Shown piece after piece: positions 11,833-24,402 of a stretch of 64,000 nucleotides of DNA. Location: assembly GCA_022385755.1 (NCBI GenBank), contig MU278349.1, positions 682,001 through 746,000 of the forward strand. The letters are read 5' to 3'. A program made the translations under genes and the position numbers. Source of the DNA: Trametopsis cervina (lineage: Eukaryota; Basidiomycota; Agaricomycetes; Polyporales; Irpicaceae). The notes beneath the pieces were generated by a model. That model had not been told where the DNA came from and did no database searches. It worked only from the letters and a program-made list of their open reading frames with translations. Within the stretch, counting starts at the first letter, position 1, and each line of letters starts with the position of its first letter.

Positions 11833-14800
11833 ATGAACAACAAAAATCCATTCGCCATACCGCCGGCAGCGTACACGCCTCAACCACCCCTCCCTCCTGG
11901 CCCTCCACCTCCTCAGCCCACGCAACCAGACTACTCCGCGTATTGGGCAGCGGCCGTCGCAGCACAAGTGCAGCAAGCCAGTGCTCCAGGCTATAATCCA
12001 CAGTGGCCAGGTCAACAACCTGGCCAGCCTGCTCCACCTAGGCCTACCCCTGAGCAGTCTGCATTATATGCGAACTATGGCTATGGAGGAGGACAACAAT
12101 GGCAGCAACAACAGCAACGGGTTCATCAGCAGCATTTTCAACCTCCACCTCCAGTTGCTCAACCACCGCCGCCGCCGCCTCAGCCAGCATATAATCCATA
12201 TCAGCCTCAAGCCGGCGTGTACCAGCAACCTTACATCCCTCAGCCCGCTCCTCAGCCTATCCCTCCTCAAGTGCCCTATACTCCTCAAGCACCTGTCCAA
12301 CAGTTCCAATCGCAGCCCTTCTTTCCCCAACAGCAGCAGCAACAGCAGAATAGGAACAATAATCGCAATAATCTACATAATTCGTCCCAACATCTTCCTC
12401 CCGCCAAGAGACAACGTTTTGATGGTCCGAATCAACACAGAAATCAACAGCCCCCTCCGACACAGTTCCAACCCCCTCCCGTACCACTCGGTCCTCAGCA
12501 GCCTCCCACCGGCCCCATTGGTGGCGGGGTAGGAGTTGGCATAAATGCGTCACAGAATCAAAGTTTCGGTCCTGGTCGTGGCGGAGGCCCTGGAGCAAAT
12601 CAGGTACCGTTGGGCGGTGGCAGGGGTGGGTTTAATGGTCGCGGTGGAGGAAATATGAGCGGTCGAGGGAGAGGTAATATGAACATGAGCAGGGGTGGCA
12701 GAGGTGGCAGAGGTGGAATGTTCAACCATATGAATGGGCGCGGAGGCGGACCAGGCCAAGGGGGCAATTTCCGGGCGCATGGCTCTGGCAGAGGGTTCGG
12801 TAACAGGGACAATCGGAGAGGTGGGTCGTTCGCGTCCGGTGGCGGACAGAATTATTCGCAGCAGCAAGGTCCGCTGCCACAACAACCACAACAGCAGAAC
12901 CAGCAACAAAACCTTGGTGGTTCCTTCCGTGGCCGCCATCAAAACTTTGGTCGCAATGGGCGACACGATGGATCCGGTATCCCACATGGGCCAAAGGATA
13001 TGTCAGCGTCGTCAGGATTTTCCACTGGTAAGAAGGAAGAAAATCGGCGGACTCTCACCGATTTCAAGATCATTGGACTTAGAATTGTTGATCTGGGATG
13101 GAGTTGGGGGAAGGTACCTGAAGAACAGGACACAGTGGAGATCAAGGAGGAGATGGATGAGGCTGCCGCGCTCTCATCCGAGCTCGAGACGTCAGAGCAG
13201 CGACCTGACGTTGCGTCGCCAAGTGCTTCGGCTGCAGCACCCGGCATCGATACCGCACCTGCGGCTGTCGCAGGCGGTTCTGGAGATGCGGCTAATGTGA
13301 AAGCGGAGAGCGACTCTGCTCCGCTCCCTCCGCCGCCGTCTCGTATTCGCATCTATTTCCATACTCCCGTTACCGCTGATGACGCTCATCCTATTACCTC
13401 GCAAGGCTCCTTCTCACTCGGCCAAGGCCAGGAGAGTGTTGTGAGGAAGGGGAAGCGCAAAAAGCTCGAGGACGACGATGGAGACCTCGAGGATGGACGA
13501 GGTGCTCCTCCACCTCCTCCACAGCATTCCGATTTCGAGCCCGATTCTTCTAATGCTGCGCCTGTTACGGAGCTTGAAGGCGCAGAATCCGCGGCGAGCC
13601 GCGCCAGCGTCGCTCCCAGCGTCACTGAAACTGCAAGCGAAGCAGACTGGCTCATGGCTGCTATTGGCGAGGAGGATGCTGAAGGAGATGGAAATGTTGA
13701 GGAGAACATGGCAGAACATGATAGCCTCCATGATATCGATGCTGAAGGGGAGCCAGATGATTATGATGATGGTAAGCCATGCTCCTGTCTGCTCGTTACT
13801 TGCTACACGGACGCGACACTCGTCTGAGATGAACACGTCTCCACTAATACTGGTTTTCTCTCTTAAGGCAATGATTTTGAGGATGTTGATGCTCAAATGG
13901 GCGGGCTTGACAATGATCATGTCGATCAACATTCTCCCTCACATGGGGGAGAGGGTGATCCACCCAGCCTCGACGGCTACTATGGTCCTGCTGATGGCTC
14001 GCACGGCGACCCTGCCAATTCTCTATCATCTGAAGCTCCTCAGGAGCAGAATGGACCGAATGACTCTTCGTTTCCCATTTCCGCATACGCCGAACCCTCT
14101 GCTGCTCCTGATACCAATATTTCTGATGCTACGGCGGAGCGTCTTGTGTCAACTACTCAAGCCGATGTTGATGCTGACCAGGATGACAGTATACAGACAC
14201 AGGCTACACCAGCACCTTTGCAGGCAGCGGATAGTATGACAACGATCCCCGACACCACAGAGGAAGAAGCGAATACTGAACATGGGCTGGACGCACCTAT
14301 CGCGGACATGCAGATAAGTGGCCACGCAGATATGCACATGGAACCGACGCAGCTGCTTGAACATGAGCCGGGACACCCACCTTCTCCGTCGACCTCTACT
14401 GCGACTCTCGTTCTGCCCCAACCTACAGAGGATGCATCACGGCCCGAGACGGACGACAGGGACACTCAGCCAACAAGGGCCGACTCTACACGAGTTCCTT
14501 CGGCAAACAGGCTTTCAATATCTTACGCTGGGGCAACAAGACGTTTAGTCCTTGACGCGGGTGTTGTGAGCGTTGTTAAAGTTTACCGCCAGGAAGCCCG
14601 TATAGATGTTCATATGAACATCGACAAGGATCAGACAGGTCAATACAAGGGCATTCTCGTGAGTTTCGTGTGATCTTTGAGCTTTTGTAGTGTATTAATG
14701 CGAGTATCGCAGATTGAGGGCACCTCCGACTCTTCCACAACATATCACCAACTTGAGTTGTCTGCAGATTCGACTGAGGACGATGAGACCGTGCCGCCGT

Positions 14801-15497
14801 TCACAAAAGCGGAGTTACCTCTGCAAGTTGTGCTAACTGCCTATCTTGACAAGGCCCGACCGCTGTCGGAACCCAGATGGGTCAAAACGGGTGACGTACA
14901 AGACTGGCTGAAGAGCATGTTTGGCCGTATGTTCTGGGGGGCTGGAGACGCTGTAGACGGATGGGAAAAGAAGATTGAGGTTGTTGATCCTGATCCAGTA
15001 CGCAATTTTCGTGACGTATCCATTTATCTCCGGGCTGACCTTTCGTTATGTAGCCACCCACGATCTGGACTGTCCTGGAAGCCTGGGCCGTCAACTCGAA
15101 CATTGGCACACAAAATGAGCGTCAGCGCTTCCTTCGCACACACATGACAGAAACCGACAACATACTCGAAATCCTGCTACGTCTTGTGCGCGGAGAGCGC
15201 GCATCATATTCGCAATCGACTCCAGTCATATCAGCACCAAGCGTGTCGGGCCCTCTGCTCTCAGCTTTGTCCCAGGGTTCTGCGCATGGCGCACAGCAAA
15301 CACACGTCTCGCTGGCTGTCTTGGCAATTTTCCGTCTTGCCGTGGAATTCGCGAAGAAAGCGGCGAAGGACGAGGGCAAGGTCGAAGCAGAGGCTCGCAT
15401 GGGCGAAATTATCCGCTGCCTTCCGTCGCATCTCATATATAAGAGTCTTGACGGTATATTCAAGGAATGGCGGCTTGAGAAGAAGGGCGGCCGATAG
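11833..15497 (+). CDS. long P/Q-rich and RGG-rich protein of unknown function
   Basis: Four exons (11833-13771, 13868-14658, 14713-14997, 15054-15497), 1152 residues. The order is: Pro/Gln/Tyr-rich prion-like region (about 1-200) with short poly-Q runs; Gly-rich region with many RGG/GRG repeats (about 230-370), a common RNA-binding and condensate-forming feature; a short conserved-looking segment (TLTDFKIIGLRIVDLGWSWG); an Ala/Asp/Glu-rich disordered stretch; and a C-terminal folded region from ISYAGATRRLVLDAGVVSVVKVYRQEA onward with beta-rich then helical character (VVLTAYLDKARPLSEPRWVKTGDVQDWLKSMFGRMFW). The C-terminal block contains many conserved-looking aromatics and is probably the functional domain, but I cannot name it. 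A nuclear RNA-associated role is inference from RGG content and a PPAKRQRF basic patch near residue 195. Confidence 0.8.
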
Positions 15498-15959
15498 GCT
15501 GCGTTTTAGCTGATGATTGCTTGTGTTGCATACTTCATACTGTACTTGTTGGTGGCATTGCAGACATACCTGCGCTGTTTGTTTGTATTCTCCGGCCCTC
15601 ACGTAACGCATAGCTTTAGGTGAAAATAATACGTTCAATCACAAAGAGATTGTGCATATGCACTGGCAAAAGAGGCTAAGCTACAAGAAGGAATAAAGAA
15701 ACAGAACATAGAGAAAAGCTGTCTACGAGAGGGTGCAGGTCTCGCGGGACCTGATGATGAGGATATCGCCGGCGTACAGTATACGGCTCATTGCAAGTCG
15801 TAATCATGAGAAAAACGTGAAATCTATAGAGGGAGGAATCATGAGGACTCCTTGCCTCGGGTCGTGAAAAGTAGCCCATTCAACAGGCTGACCAGCGCCC
15901 AACGGAACGTTAACTCTTCGGGATGCCATGTATCATCGCATTTTCATGCACGTCGTCAC
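15498..15959. other. intergenic, tail-to-tail
   Basis: 462 nt between the ends of the prion-like gene (+) and the CBM48 gene (-). Only 3' UTR sequence is expected; I see nothing else. Confidence 0.5.
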
Positions 15960-17475
15960 TTAAGACGAGGCCTCTTTGGCCTTCTTCTCCTTCTTGTGTT
16001 CGTCGGAGAAGACGTGCTTGATTTTCCCAAAGATACTACTAGTGCGCCTCTTCTGAATTGATCCCTTACGGGAAACAGGGTCCACAGCGCCATGCTCGTC
16101 GGGGGTCGTAACCGAGGTCGAAACAGATGTCGAGGAAGATTGTCTGTGGTGACGACCGAAGGTGGGGAAAGCACTACGTCTCTCCTTGCGCGGCGAGTTG
16201 GGAGGGCTGGACGTGGCTGAAGGTGTTTCGCTGGGCTTGCCGTTGGCTGCTGGGGTCGGAGGCAGGGGGACCTCAGATGGTGTAGCCGGAGGAAGCGCAA
16301 TCTCAGCAGGCTTCTCGGTGTGATTACCATTGACACCGTTGGTCACAGAGACAGGAACGGACTCGGCCTCCTTCACCTCCGGAGCAGATGCAGCTGGCTC
16401 GGGTTGTGGAGGAAGGACAACCGGTGTGTGTGTAGATGGCTGGTCAAGGGTGTCATTCACCGCGGTAGGTGAAGCACTTTCTGGGACAACTTTAGGGGTC
16501 TCGGTGCGAGCGGGGGAGGCCGAGCCGTTAGGAGCAGGGGTATGTGTGGACGGCTCGAAAGCAGGAGGAGTTTCGGGCTCAGGCGCAGGCACAACAGGGG
16601 TATGCGTAGATGGCTCAGCCTGAGCCTGAGTCTCACTAGTGGTGGAGCCTTCAACGATGGTTGTGTCGAGGGGCTTTCCAGCATGACCATTGGCAGTCGA
16701 TGGATTCGTCTCCTCTGCGAGGGGGAGGACGGGAACAGGGACAACGGGAGCCGCTTCAGCCTCTTCAGGCGCAACAGGAAGCACGGCCTCCACATTCACT
16801 TCCTCCTTGGGAGTGGGCACTGGCTCTTCAGCCGGGGTGGGCTCAGAAGTTGGCTCCAATACCTTCTCCTTAACCTCCGCAACGGTGTCGAGCACTTGTT
16901 CCTTGATAGCATCGTGCCCGATAGCAGGGGTGGGCTGAGGAGTCTCCGTCGTACCGGGAGCTAAAGCCTCTACCATTGCTACAGCTGCGTTCTTCGCATT
17001 GGTCAGGATCCCACCAAGGGTGCTAGGTGCGGCAGAGGGCGGCGACGGCTCTTCGGGCAGTACGGGAGGAGCCGCTTTCGGAGTAGGCGGGCGAGCGGGG
17101 GCATTAAGGACATTATTGAGATTGCCTATTGAGTCTAACTCGGTTGGCTGTTCATCCGTTGTGGTCCATCTACCGTCCACGATGTACTTGTAGGCAATCT
17201 TGCGCCCCCAGGGGATCTGCACGGTGCCCTCAAACCCGTTTGCAGACCGCGAAAGATGATGTGATCGGGACCACTGGATACGTAGAACGTTTTGAGAGAT
17301 GTAACGACACGAGAACTGGGACACAACATACAGCATCAAATTCGCCCGTGACCACCACATCGTTGGCATCCCGATGAGGCCTATGTCAAATTAGATTAGT
17401 GCTCTGATAGCAAATATCCAACGACTATCAAACCAACCATCTGAACTGGGCTTCGAAGTACTCCGGCGTAGACAT
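15960..17475 (-). CDS. CBM48 (AMPK-beta type glycogen-binding) domain protein
   Basis: Three exons (17475-17438, 17380-17332, 17273-15960), 466 residues. The N-terminal 90 residues form an AMPK1_CBM module: FRWPHRDANDVVVTGEFDAWS, then FEGTVQIPWGRKIAYKYIVDGRW, then GNLNNVLNAP. This resembles the yeast Crp1/Mdg1 group, whose members have the same module at the N-terminus. The rest is a low-complexity Pro/Ala/Thr/Glu-rich tail with three PSTHTP repeats, ending in a basic helix (KGSIQKRRTSSIFGKIKHVFSDEHKKEKKAKEA in parts). The two tiny first exons interrupt the module but are in phase. The role is probably binding a glycan or cruciform-like ligand, or scaffolding; no catalytic domain is present. 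Confidence 0.85.
16421..16621 (-). repeat. three PSTHTP-type repeats in the CBM48 protein tail
   Basis: Three degenerate copies of a unit encoding PSTHTPVV or PSTHTPAP occur near 16425-16442, 16533-16556 and 16594-16617. They share the core PSTHTP and lie in otherwise Pro/Glu-rich sequence. The Ser/Thr-Pro content suggests phosphorylation sites. Confidence 0.65.
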
Positions 17476-17922
17476 GATATGTATGAAAGGTAAGGAGTGT
17501 TTCTGTCGAGGAATAGAACCGAGCTGTTCCGAGGCTGTCTTGAGTGTGCCGACGATGTCACGCTGGTCGATACAGCTCAATGGTCCCGTGTAGACGCGAA
17601 TTTGCCGTCGAGGAGGGCGTTGGGGGCGTAGAACGCAACGAGAACGAAGTGGTGGTGGAGGAATGGAGGGGGTGATAGAGGGTATTTATATTTATATAAG
17701 CAGGCAAAAGTTCAACCCTCGCCGAGTCGTGAGAGAGTGCCTCGCTTAACGTGAGGATGACATGACGCGCCCAGCCAAGCTCGCTCGCATTTTTGATCCT
17801 CTACACTCACATTTCTCTCTCCGCGAATAAAGACAACACCCGGCACTGTCGCGATTGGCCTAGTAGTGTGTTATATCTTGCACGAGGCAAACACCTGTAT
17901 GCACTGCTCCCTCCACGTTGCG
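17476..17922. promoter_or_regulatory. divergent promoter region CBM48/EFM6, with TATA on the minus strand
   Basis: A 447-nt head-to-head region. A TATA-like run (TATATAAATATAAATA read on the minus strand) lies at 17682-17699, about 210 nt upstream of the CBM48 start, implying a 5' UTR of roughly 180 nt for that gene. No TATA box is seen for the EFM6-like gene. Confidence 0.5.
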
Positions 17923-18925
17923 ATGTCTGAATCAATCGACCTCGCTCTGGAGGAAAAATTAGATGCACTTGACCCTCTTCGGCACTTGAGGAATGACGAT
18001 GAGCAAGACATCGTTCCTCTTCAGCCACCATCAGTCCTCAATCAGACCGTAGAATTGACTTTCCCCACCACAGCTTGTCCCCCGAATTCCATCGTCGTCC
18101 GTCTGTCCGTAGATGCATCGCCCGGTTGTGGAGGGATCGTATGGCCAGCAGGGGAGGTCAGTAGCAAGCGTGTGCTCATCTTCGCGGCTGCGTCTAACCA
18201 ACGTTCGGATCAGGTGCTCTCCCGCTACATAGCCCGGAGAGGGCCTCTGGAGGGCAAGTGCATATTAGAGCTTGGAAGCGGCACAGGCCTTGTCGGACTG
18301 GTCGCGGGCAAGCTTGGGGCTACAGCCTATATAACAGACCAAGCGTGCGTCGCTCTGTATCCTACCGGCCGGTGTGATATTGATGCGTGTACACGCCTTC
18401 AGCCCCCTGTTGGAAAGCATGGACCGCAACGTCCTTATGAACGATCTCGTCCAATCCGTCAATGTCCTGGAGCTGAACTGGTCCTTGTCTTAACTATCGT
18501 TTCTATGTTGCGCTTCTCACTTCAGCCAACCAGGGGTGAACCCTTACCCACAGATATACCTCCTTTCGATCTGATACTGGCTGCCGACTGTGTCTATTTC
18601 GAGCCTGCTTTCCCGCTGCTCGTGCAGACACTTGACCAACTAGCAACCCGAGGCGATCCTGAGATTCTGTTCTGTTACCGTAAACGGAGAAAGGTAAGCG
18701 TGCTGATCACTTTCGCGTATATTCTCTTGACATCCCACGAAGGCCGATAAGCGTTTCTTTACTCTACTCAAGAAGAAGTTTAGCTGGCTGGAGGTGCGTG
18801 TAAAACTTGTGGAAAATATTAGGTTCGCTAACCCTCTAACGCTGTGTCGACAGGTTGACGATGATCCAGACAAGCCGGTCTACTCCCGGGAAGCTATTAC
18901 ACTACTGAGATTAGCTCACAGGTAG
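17923..18925 (+). CDS. EFM6: METTL21-type protein-lysine methyltransferase (EFM6-like)
   Basis: Six exons (17923-18156, 18214-18344, 18403-18480, 18534-18693, 18743-18793, 18854-18925), 241 residues. It is a seven-beta-strand SAM-dependent methyltransferase of the Methyltransf_16 group. Motif I is LELGSGTGLVGLVAGKLGA, followed by YITDQA (acidic loop), VLELNWGEPLP and the DLILAADCVYFEPAFPLLVQTL block with its DCxY signature. In yeast the closest type, Efm6, methylates translation elongation factor 1A; the substrate here is inferred from the family. An in-frame ATG at 17899 would add eight residues. The gene ends only 82 nt from the F-box gene, tail-to-tail, so their 3' UTRs probably overlap. 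Confidence 0.8.
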
Positions 18926-19007
18926 TTTGTGTAGTAAATGTACATGTCCTGAGTTGGCATGTACATCATGAGTAAAACCTCCCTACTTGCAACACTCATC
19001 CTATCCC

Positions 19008-20687
19008 TCACAAAATTAGCTGTAGTTGTGAGCTGGTGTCGTTGAATGCCGCCGTGTGTCTGAGTTGGAGACGCAGCCGATATCGTCCATTGTCGCAGCA
19101 TTGGCGTGAACCTGTGGGGAGTTCGGTTGAGCTGGAGTTTGCATGGGCATGCAGTACAGTGTACGTACGACAAAAATCGTTATCCTTGAGTGAGACACGA
19201 CACACTGTCATCCGTGCGAGGTCAAGGACATCTTGTTCTTCAACGAAACAGCAGTTTAAAACTGCAACCTCCGTGATAAGATCACCTGGAGGAGAATTAA
19301 GATAGTAATGACCCAAGGAAGCCTTGCCTCGTAAGGTACCATCCTCGCAGAGATTGCGGCTGCGCACAAACTGAACTAGGGCTTTCCCACTCAACATGCC
19401 ACACCATCGGAAATCGATACGAGCAAGTTGAGGACATAATTTACTGCACTGTCGCAGTGTGGCGTCAGAGATCGAAGACTCGTGGAGGCGTAATTCGCGC
19501 AGAGTCGGCAAGAGCGAAAAGCACTCTATGAATGACTCGGAAGATAAATCCAAGTCATAGAGTTCGAGCAGTTCTAAGGGGGGAATAGATTCTTGTAGGT
19601 AGCGTATGATAGCTGGACCAACTGGTCCGAATGTCTGGCCGTCTTCCTGGAGCGAACGAAGGTGAAGCCCATGTAAAGACGGTGTACGCATGTGAGATAG
19701 TAGCCCAACGAGGGCGGGAGGGCCATGTATGGTTAGTGAAGTGAGACAATTCATCGTGATGCCCTGGTGGCCGTCCTCAATAGGTATGAAAGGTAGCAGG
19801 GAGTCCAGTGGTAGAGATAGCGTGAGCTGCTCCAGAACGGGCAGAGATTCAAGAAGAGAGAGTAAGGAAGAGTCAAGGAGAGGGTGTGCACCAGAATCCT
19901 CCTTAATAGAGAAATTGAGAGAAGTCAGGTGGGCAGGGAATGTGAGATTGTTCGGGGGCACGTTGCACGTAAAGTCGATGAATTGCAGCTTCGGAGCACG
20001 TTCGACCGTGAAGACATCCGCCAGAAGAAACTCTTCTGGTTCCCCATCGAGTACAGCAGTGAATTGGATGTCAACTTTGGCGAAGAATTCGGTGAGACGA
20101 GGCATAGGATGTGTACATTTCCGGAGGAGCTGCCAAGCAGTGTTCAGGCTCTCCAGCTCGACAGAGAGACTGGACCACTGTTGGTGATGGTCGGCCAAAA
20201 GTTCCATGCTATGCTCCAGATGGGATGCCGGGATTCGCCAACTGGCCGTTACGTAGATATGAAGAGGGGCATGCTTCGCCATTGAGAGCCAAAGTCGGGT
20301 GCGATCATGGAAGTGATGACTATCGCCGTTCACGTAGACATGAGACCAGATGCGAGGGTTGAGAGAGACTGCCTTACGCCAGCTTGTACAGACGTGCGAG
20401 ACGACCACAGGGGCACGCGTCCACCCATCCGCAACGCAGCGTTCGAAAATCTGGGCAAGTAGCTCCTCGGGAATACGCCGCGCAAGAGTTGTCACTCCTC
20501 TACAGCGCGCGATAATATCCCTATGATAACCTTGTGCTCTACGTGCTGCAGCAATCTCCCCAGTAAGGTCGTGTATTCTCTGCTGAAGCGCAAGTATAGC
20601 CAGCTCCTGGCTCTCGATTTCGGCGGTAGCTGCTGCGATTTCCTCGGTAGATGGCTCGCGACGGAAGACCGAGATGTCGAGGTTCAT
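19008..20687 (-). CDS. F-box protein with LRR-like C-terminus
   Basis: A 559-residue reading frame without a required intron. An N-terminal coiled coil (about residues 15-60, IAAATAEIESQELAILALQQRIHDL...) precedes an F-box of the agaricomycete type: ARRIPEELLAQIFERCVADGW, VVVSHVCTSWRKAVSLNPRIWSHV. Beyond it are irregular leucine-rich repeats (LTSLTIHGP, LLELYDLDL, LRELRLHESSISDATLRQC) expected to bind a target. Such proteins recruit substrates to SCF ubiquitin ligases; the family is much expanded in agaricomycetes and individual targets are unknown. The last 40 residues (NSSSTELPTGSRQ...) look less protein-like, so a small intron near 19150 or an earlier stop is possible. Confidence 0.82.
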   Translation of the reverse strand: MNLDISVFRREPSTEEIAAATAEIESQELAILALQQRIHDLTGEIAAARRAQGYHRDIIARCRGVTTLARRIPEELLAQIFERCVADGWTRAPVVVSHVCTSWRKAVSLNPRIWSHVYVNGDSHHFHDRTRLWLSMAKHAPLHIYVTASWRIPASHLEHSMELLADHHQQWSSLSVELESLNTAWQLLRKCTHPMPRLTEFFAKVDIQFTAVLDGEPEEFLLADVFTVERAPKLQFIDFTCNVPPNNLTFPAHLTSLNFSIKEDSGAHPLLDSSLLSLLESLPVLEQLTLSLPLDSLLPFIPIEDGHQGITMNCLTSLTIHGPPALVGLLSHMRTPSLHGLHLRSLQEDGQTFGPVGPAIIRYLQESIPPLELLELYDLDLSSESFIECFSLLPTLRELRLHESSISDATLRQCSKLCPQLARIDFRWCGMLSGKALVQFVRSRNLCEDGTLRGKASLGHYYLNSPPGDLITEVAVLNCCFVEEQDVLDLARMTVCRVSLKDNDFCRTYTVLHAHANSSSTELPTGSRQCCDNGRYRLRLQLRHTAAFNDTSSQLQLIL

Positions 20688-21157
20688 GATGCCTAACCAC
20701 GGTAAGTTATCATCCTGTTCTGATAGTCATCATGAAGGCCGGACGAACCTAGATACTGAGCTTCGTGCGACGATGATTCGAGTAATGTGCAGCTTTAGAT
20801 AGTCAGTGGGCTGCATTATGTAATCGAATTCAATTGACGCACGGCGTGACGCCGCCGGCTCGAACGCGTCGCTCTGAAATTATAAATTCCTTCCTTACCT
20901 GCTGACCGCGCACAACGCGAGAGACCTCCATCCTACTACACACTTCAACCCGTGTAAGTTGATACCATTTTAGTGCACTACTCTCATGATGATTCAGAGT
21001 GGAAACTTACGTTGACCCACTGGAGTAACCGCTCGGTTGGGTCAGAATGGAGACTTATGTTCTGGATACTGCTGAAGGCTTTCTACACGACTCTCGCGTT
21101 TTTTGTTGAAAAGTTTGCTGATGCCTTTGCCCCCTGATAGTACACGTATAAACAACT
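20688..21157. other. divergent intergenic region F-box/SSU72
   Basis: 470 nt containing both promoters. I see no strong TATA box on either strand and no repeat. Confidence 0.5.
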
Positions 21158-22384
21158 ATGGACCCACGAAGAGCTCGGGATCCTCGCCTTGCCAGAGCCG
21201 ATCCTAGACGGCCACAGCCTGGTCCAACTTACAACGCCCCTCCTCAGCAAGCTTCCCCTTCCTATCCACCACCAGATGGACAAGTGTTACAGTCGTACCA
21301 AATGAACGCACAACAATCATACCCCTCTACATCGTATGCACCGGGACCACCAACATATTATCCCCCGCAGCAGTATTCCTCTGGCCCCGCGTCCAACCAG
21401 CAGCTGCAAGACGAAGCGCAGGGGGCGAGTACCCTGCCTCCGCCGACCGCTATCGGTCGCTCGACCTCCCAAGGGCCACAACAATCATCTCCGCAAGGAA
21501 CCGCGTATAAGGCGAGGCCCCTATTCTGCGTTGTCTGCGCGAGTAACCAGGTCCGTTTCTTTGCGTGCGCTGCGAAGCACGATAATTAAGCACGCTTCTT
21601 ATTTAGAATCGTTCCATGGAAGGCCACTATGTTTTGGCGTATGTTGGGCGTATGTTCTTCTCCTGTGCTCGCTGACAAAGTGGATTAGCAAAGAGGGCTT
21701 CCGCGTTATTTCTTCCGGCACGGGCTCTGCGGTACGACTTCCCGGTCCTGCAATTGACAAGCCGAATATCTTCCCGTTTGGAACGCCCTACAACGATATC
21801 TACGAAGAATTGGAACGACAAGACGCGAGACTGTATGTGATATCCGGCACCGGAAAATATTTATTACTTTTTATTACTTTCAACATTGCTTATTTGCATC
21901 GTCAGCTATACGGCCAACGGCTTGCTACAGATGCTGGACCGTAACAGAAGGATCAAGCGTGCTCCTGAGCGCTGGCAGGAAACCAAGACTGTTGCAGATG
22001 TCGTGATCACTTGTGAAGAACGCTGTTTCGACGCAGTGTGCGATGGTGAGCACTCTCGAACTTACTGTCACCTATTCCACTGAAGGAACCGCCATAGATC
22101 TTTTGACGCGTGGTGGCGATTTCAATAAACCCGTTCATGTCATCAATATCGAGATTAAGGATAATCACGAAGAGGCCCACATAGCAGGGAAGGCAATTGT
22201 TGACCTTGCTTCTGCGGTAAACACTACACCTGTACTGTATCAGACTTGCCTCGTACTTATCCTATTTCAATTCTATGCGCAGATTGAAGCCGCCGCCGAT
22301 ATTGACGAAGACATTGACAATATCCTGGAGGTTCATCAGGAGAAGCATCCGCATAACCTGCTCCATGCTGTTGCATACTATTGA
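21158..22384 (+). CDS. SSU72: SSU72 RNA polymerase II CTD phosphatase
   Basis: Six exons (21158-21550, 21607-21638, 21689-21832, 21906-22045, 22098-22216, 22283-22384), 309 residues. The phosphatase core starts at [19 protein letters not shown] with the Cys-x5-Arg catalytic loop (CASNQNRS), continues with [59 protein letters not shown], the aspartate-bearing [13 protein letters not shown], and ends in [12 protein letters not shown]. Ssu72 removes Ser5/Ser7 phosphates from the polymerase tail during 3' end formation and gene looping. Unlike the yeast enzyme, which begins about ten residues before the catalytic loop, this one carries an N-terminal extension of about 120 residues rich in Pro/Gln/Tyr and starting with DPR repeats. 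Confidence 0.95.
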
Positions 22385-23342
22385 TCTGCTATGTTATCTC
22401 TGTCTATATGAAATCCTTCAGGATGTACTACTACCTTCTCCAGTCTCGTGCGTGAGTGGCCGTATTCGTCTTTTTATACGATTTTAGTGAACGGCTTGCG
22501 GTACGTATGGTCATACCTCGAACTGCATACTCGCCTGATTACTACACAAATAGGAAGCAGTGCTGCAGTTCCTGTACATTCTGCCGTGAGTATTGAACAT
22601 CGGCTTTGCTCACGTCATGAACAGATACTGCGGCGTTCTCGCTCTGGCGTGCGATATCTCGTGGCATACGAGGAAGTCCAGACTGGCGAATCGGCCTATG
22701 TGTATTCGTTTTGCGGACCTCAGCAGCAATTATGGCTCGCTCGGCAGCCTCCAGGAGCCTTCTCTGTCCTCAGAGAACAGATTTGGGATGACGGATTGAT
22801 GATGCGGATGAGTCCAGGTTGTGATATTTCCTGTCATTGCTGCTGAACTGGGACGATCGTCGCCCGCACCGTATCAGAGTACGGGGGATCTACGTCAAGG
22901 CCGATGCTGCAGGTCACCTGAGCAGTATATGTTCGACACTACCTTAATATCTTCGTGCTCGACGCTACCTTTATCTGTCCTTCTGTGCGAAAGTTGTTCA
23001 AGGCAACGAAGCTCGTAAGTCTTTGCAGTGCGTGGTGCCTTGATGCTTGGTGAATGGCGTGCGATGAGGGGATCTGGAGCGTTCTGGTATCGCTTTAACC
23101 TCTTCTCTTTATGATCACAACTTTCAAAAACCATTGATGCTCCGCGGCACGCTCAGTAAGCTCTGGGAATATGCTTACGATTGCACCTTGAAGAGACACG
23201 ACGTGGGAAATGAAGGCGCCAGAATCACGAGCACGGAAGCGATTGATCTAATCGCAGGTGCATCCTGCTGCATATAAACTGGCCATCGCAGCTTCGCATC
23301 CTGCAACGAGGTCTCATCGTCCCCAATCGCAGCATCTACAAC
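22385..23342. other. gap without a supportable gene; TATA box near the end
   Basis: 958 nt between SSU72 and the peroxiredoxin gene, both on the plus strand. Open stretches exist (for example 22448-22846) but lack an ATG start or recognisable content. The promoter of the downstream gene lies at the right-hand end. Confidence 0.5.
23273..23278 (+). promoter_or_regulatory. TATA box of the peroxiredoxin gene
   Basis: TATAAA lies 65-70 nt upstream of the ATG at 23343, followed by a pyrimidine- and CA-rich leader. The position fits a TATA-driven, well-expressed or stress-inducible gene. Confidence 0.6.

Positions 23343-24402
<1,060 letters not shown>

Noticed and set aside
22448..22846. 132-codon frame between SSU72 and the peroxiredoxin gene
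   Set aside because: It lacks an ATG start (begins GTG), has no recognisable motif and no splice partners.
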